A DNA stretch of 64,000 bases, from the NCBI RefSeq assembly GCF_018448785.1, contig NZ_JAHCLU010000013.1, positions 62,001 through 126,000 on the forward strand, read 5' to 3'. Shown here piece after piece: positions 63,802 to 64,000 of this stretch; positions within the stretch are counted from its first letter, which is position 1, and each line of letters starts with the position of its first letter. The notes under the pieces are model-generated. The model saw nothing but the letters and a program-made list of their open reading frames with translations, searched no databases and had not been told where the DNA came from. This stretch comes from Halomonas jincaotanensis. Its GTDB lineage: Bacteria > Pseudomonadota > Gammaproteobacteria > Pseudomonadales > Halomonadaceae. The translations under genes and the position numbers were made by a program.

Positions 63802-64000
63802 GCCGTGTTCCGACTCCGCTGCGATTCCCGCGCTGGCAGGACCTTACCAGCCGGGAACTTTCGTCGTTGCCAAGCCAGAGCGTGGTGGTCATGGTAGTTG
63901 GCGCCATCGAGCAACATGGCGCCCATCTGCCACTCTCGACCGACCTGGATATCGGTGAGGGCCTTCTCGCCGCAGCTCAAGGGCATCTACCCGCAGGCTT
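63798..64000 (+). CDS. Creatininase-family hydrolase, N-terminal part (cut by window edge)
   Basis: The ATG at 63798 overlaps the FkbM stop (ATGA). The visible 67 residues include VVVMVVGAIEQHGAHLPLSTDLDIGEG, the metal-binding signature (Glu, His, Asp) of creatininase/MftE-like amidohydrolases. It continues past the window. The family opens lactam rings or trims peptides. Its precise substrate cannot be told. Confidence 0.88.
   Translation, partial: MSRVPTPLRFPRWQDLTSRELSSLPSQSVVVMVVGAIEQHGAHLPLSTDLDIGEGLLAAAQGHLPAG

Overview
The window is GC-rich chromosomal DNA from a gammaproteobacterium, most likely Halomonas or another Halomonadaceae member. That placement is an inference from the gltA / sdhCDAB / sucA layout, the gamma-type gltX with adjacent tRNA genes, the opgGH pair and overall protein character; no rRNA gene is present to settle it. 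No prophage, insertion sequence, CRISPR array or plasmid function was seen.

Layout. 1-5.6 kb: TCA-cycle block, with sdhCDAB and the start of sucA leftward and gltA rightward from a shared control region holding two good promoters. 5.6-13.7 kb: housekeeping and single genes: a beta-hydroxyacid dehydrogenase, gltX followed by tRNA-Ala and tRNA-Glu with their own promoter, an SDR, an XRE regulator, a lipoprotein, a DksA/TraR zinc-finger protein, dusA and an AstE/AspA-type deacylase. 13.8-21.3 kb: a tripartite RND efflux system in the order outer-membrane channel, adaptor, pump, with a TetR regulator. Dyads of the same sequence type occur before the regulator and inside the adaptor promoter. 21.4-24.7 kb: alpha/beta hydrolase, cyanase, fructosamine kinase, a candidate small RNA and a PII-like YqfO-type protein.

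24.7-39.5 kb is the most coherent accessory region: thirteen leftward genes preceded by their own SorC-type regulator. A SmoEFGK-type ABC importer brings in polyols. Two SDR dehydrogenases and a mannitol/arabinitol dehydrogenase oxidise them. A PfkB kinase, a xylulokinase, a GatZ/KbaZ-type protein without its GatY partner, and a transaldolase feed the products into fructose-6-phosphate and the pentose phosphate pathway. A HAD phosphatase and a P-loop kinase in the operon have no assigned step. Two palindromes lie before the binding-protein gene and a 13-bp hairpin lies just after it.

39.5-56.3 kb: mostly single genes: two Nudix hydrolases, a 2OG-Fe(II) oxygenase, an L,D-transpeptidase with a 12-bp dyad at its start, an ACR3-like transporter coupled to a MOSC protein, a zinc alcohol dehydrogenase, a DMT transporter, a ThiS-like/Mut7-C protein, three fatty-acid beta-oxidation genes, an MFS carrier, a methyltransferase, a VOC protein, a small membrane protein and a lipid A-type acyltransferase.

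56.3-64 kb: envelope glycan region: ManC and a membrane sulfatase/phosphoglycerol transferase-like protein leftward, and opgG-opgH with an FkbM methyltransferase and the start of a creatininase-family gene rightward. The divergent pair looks built around osmoregulated periplasmic glucans and their decoration.
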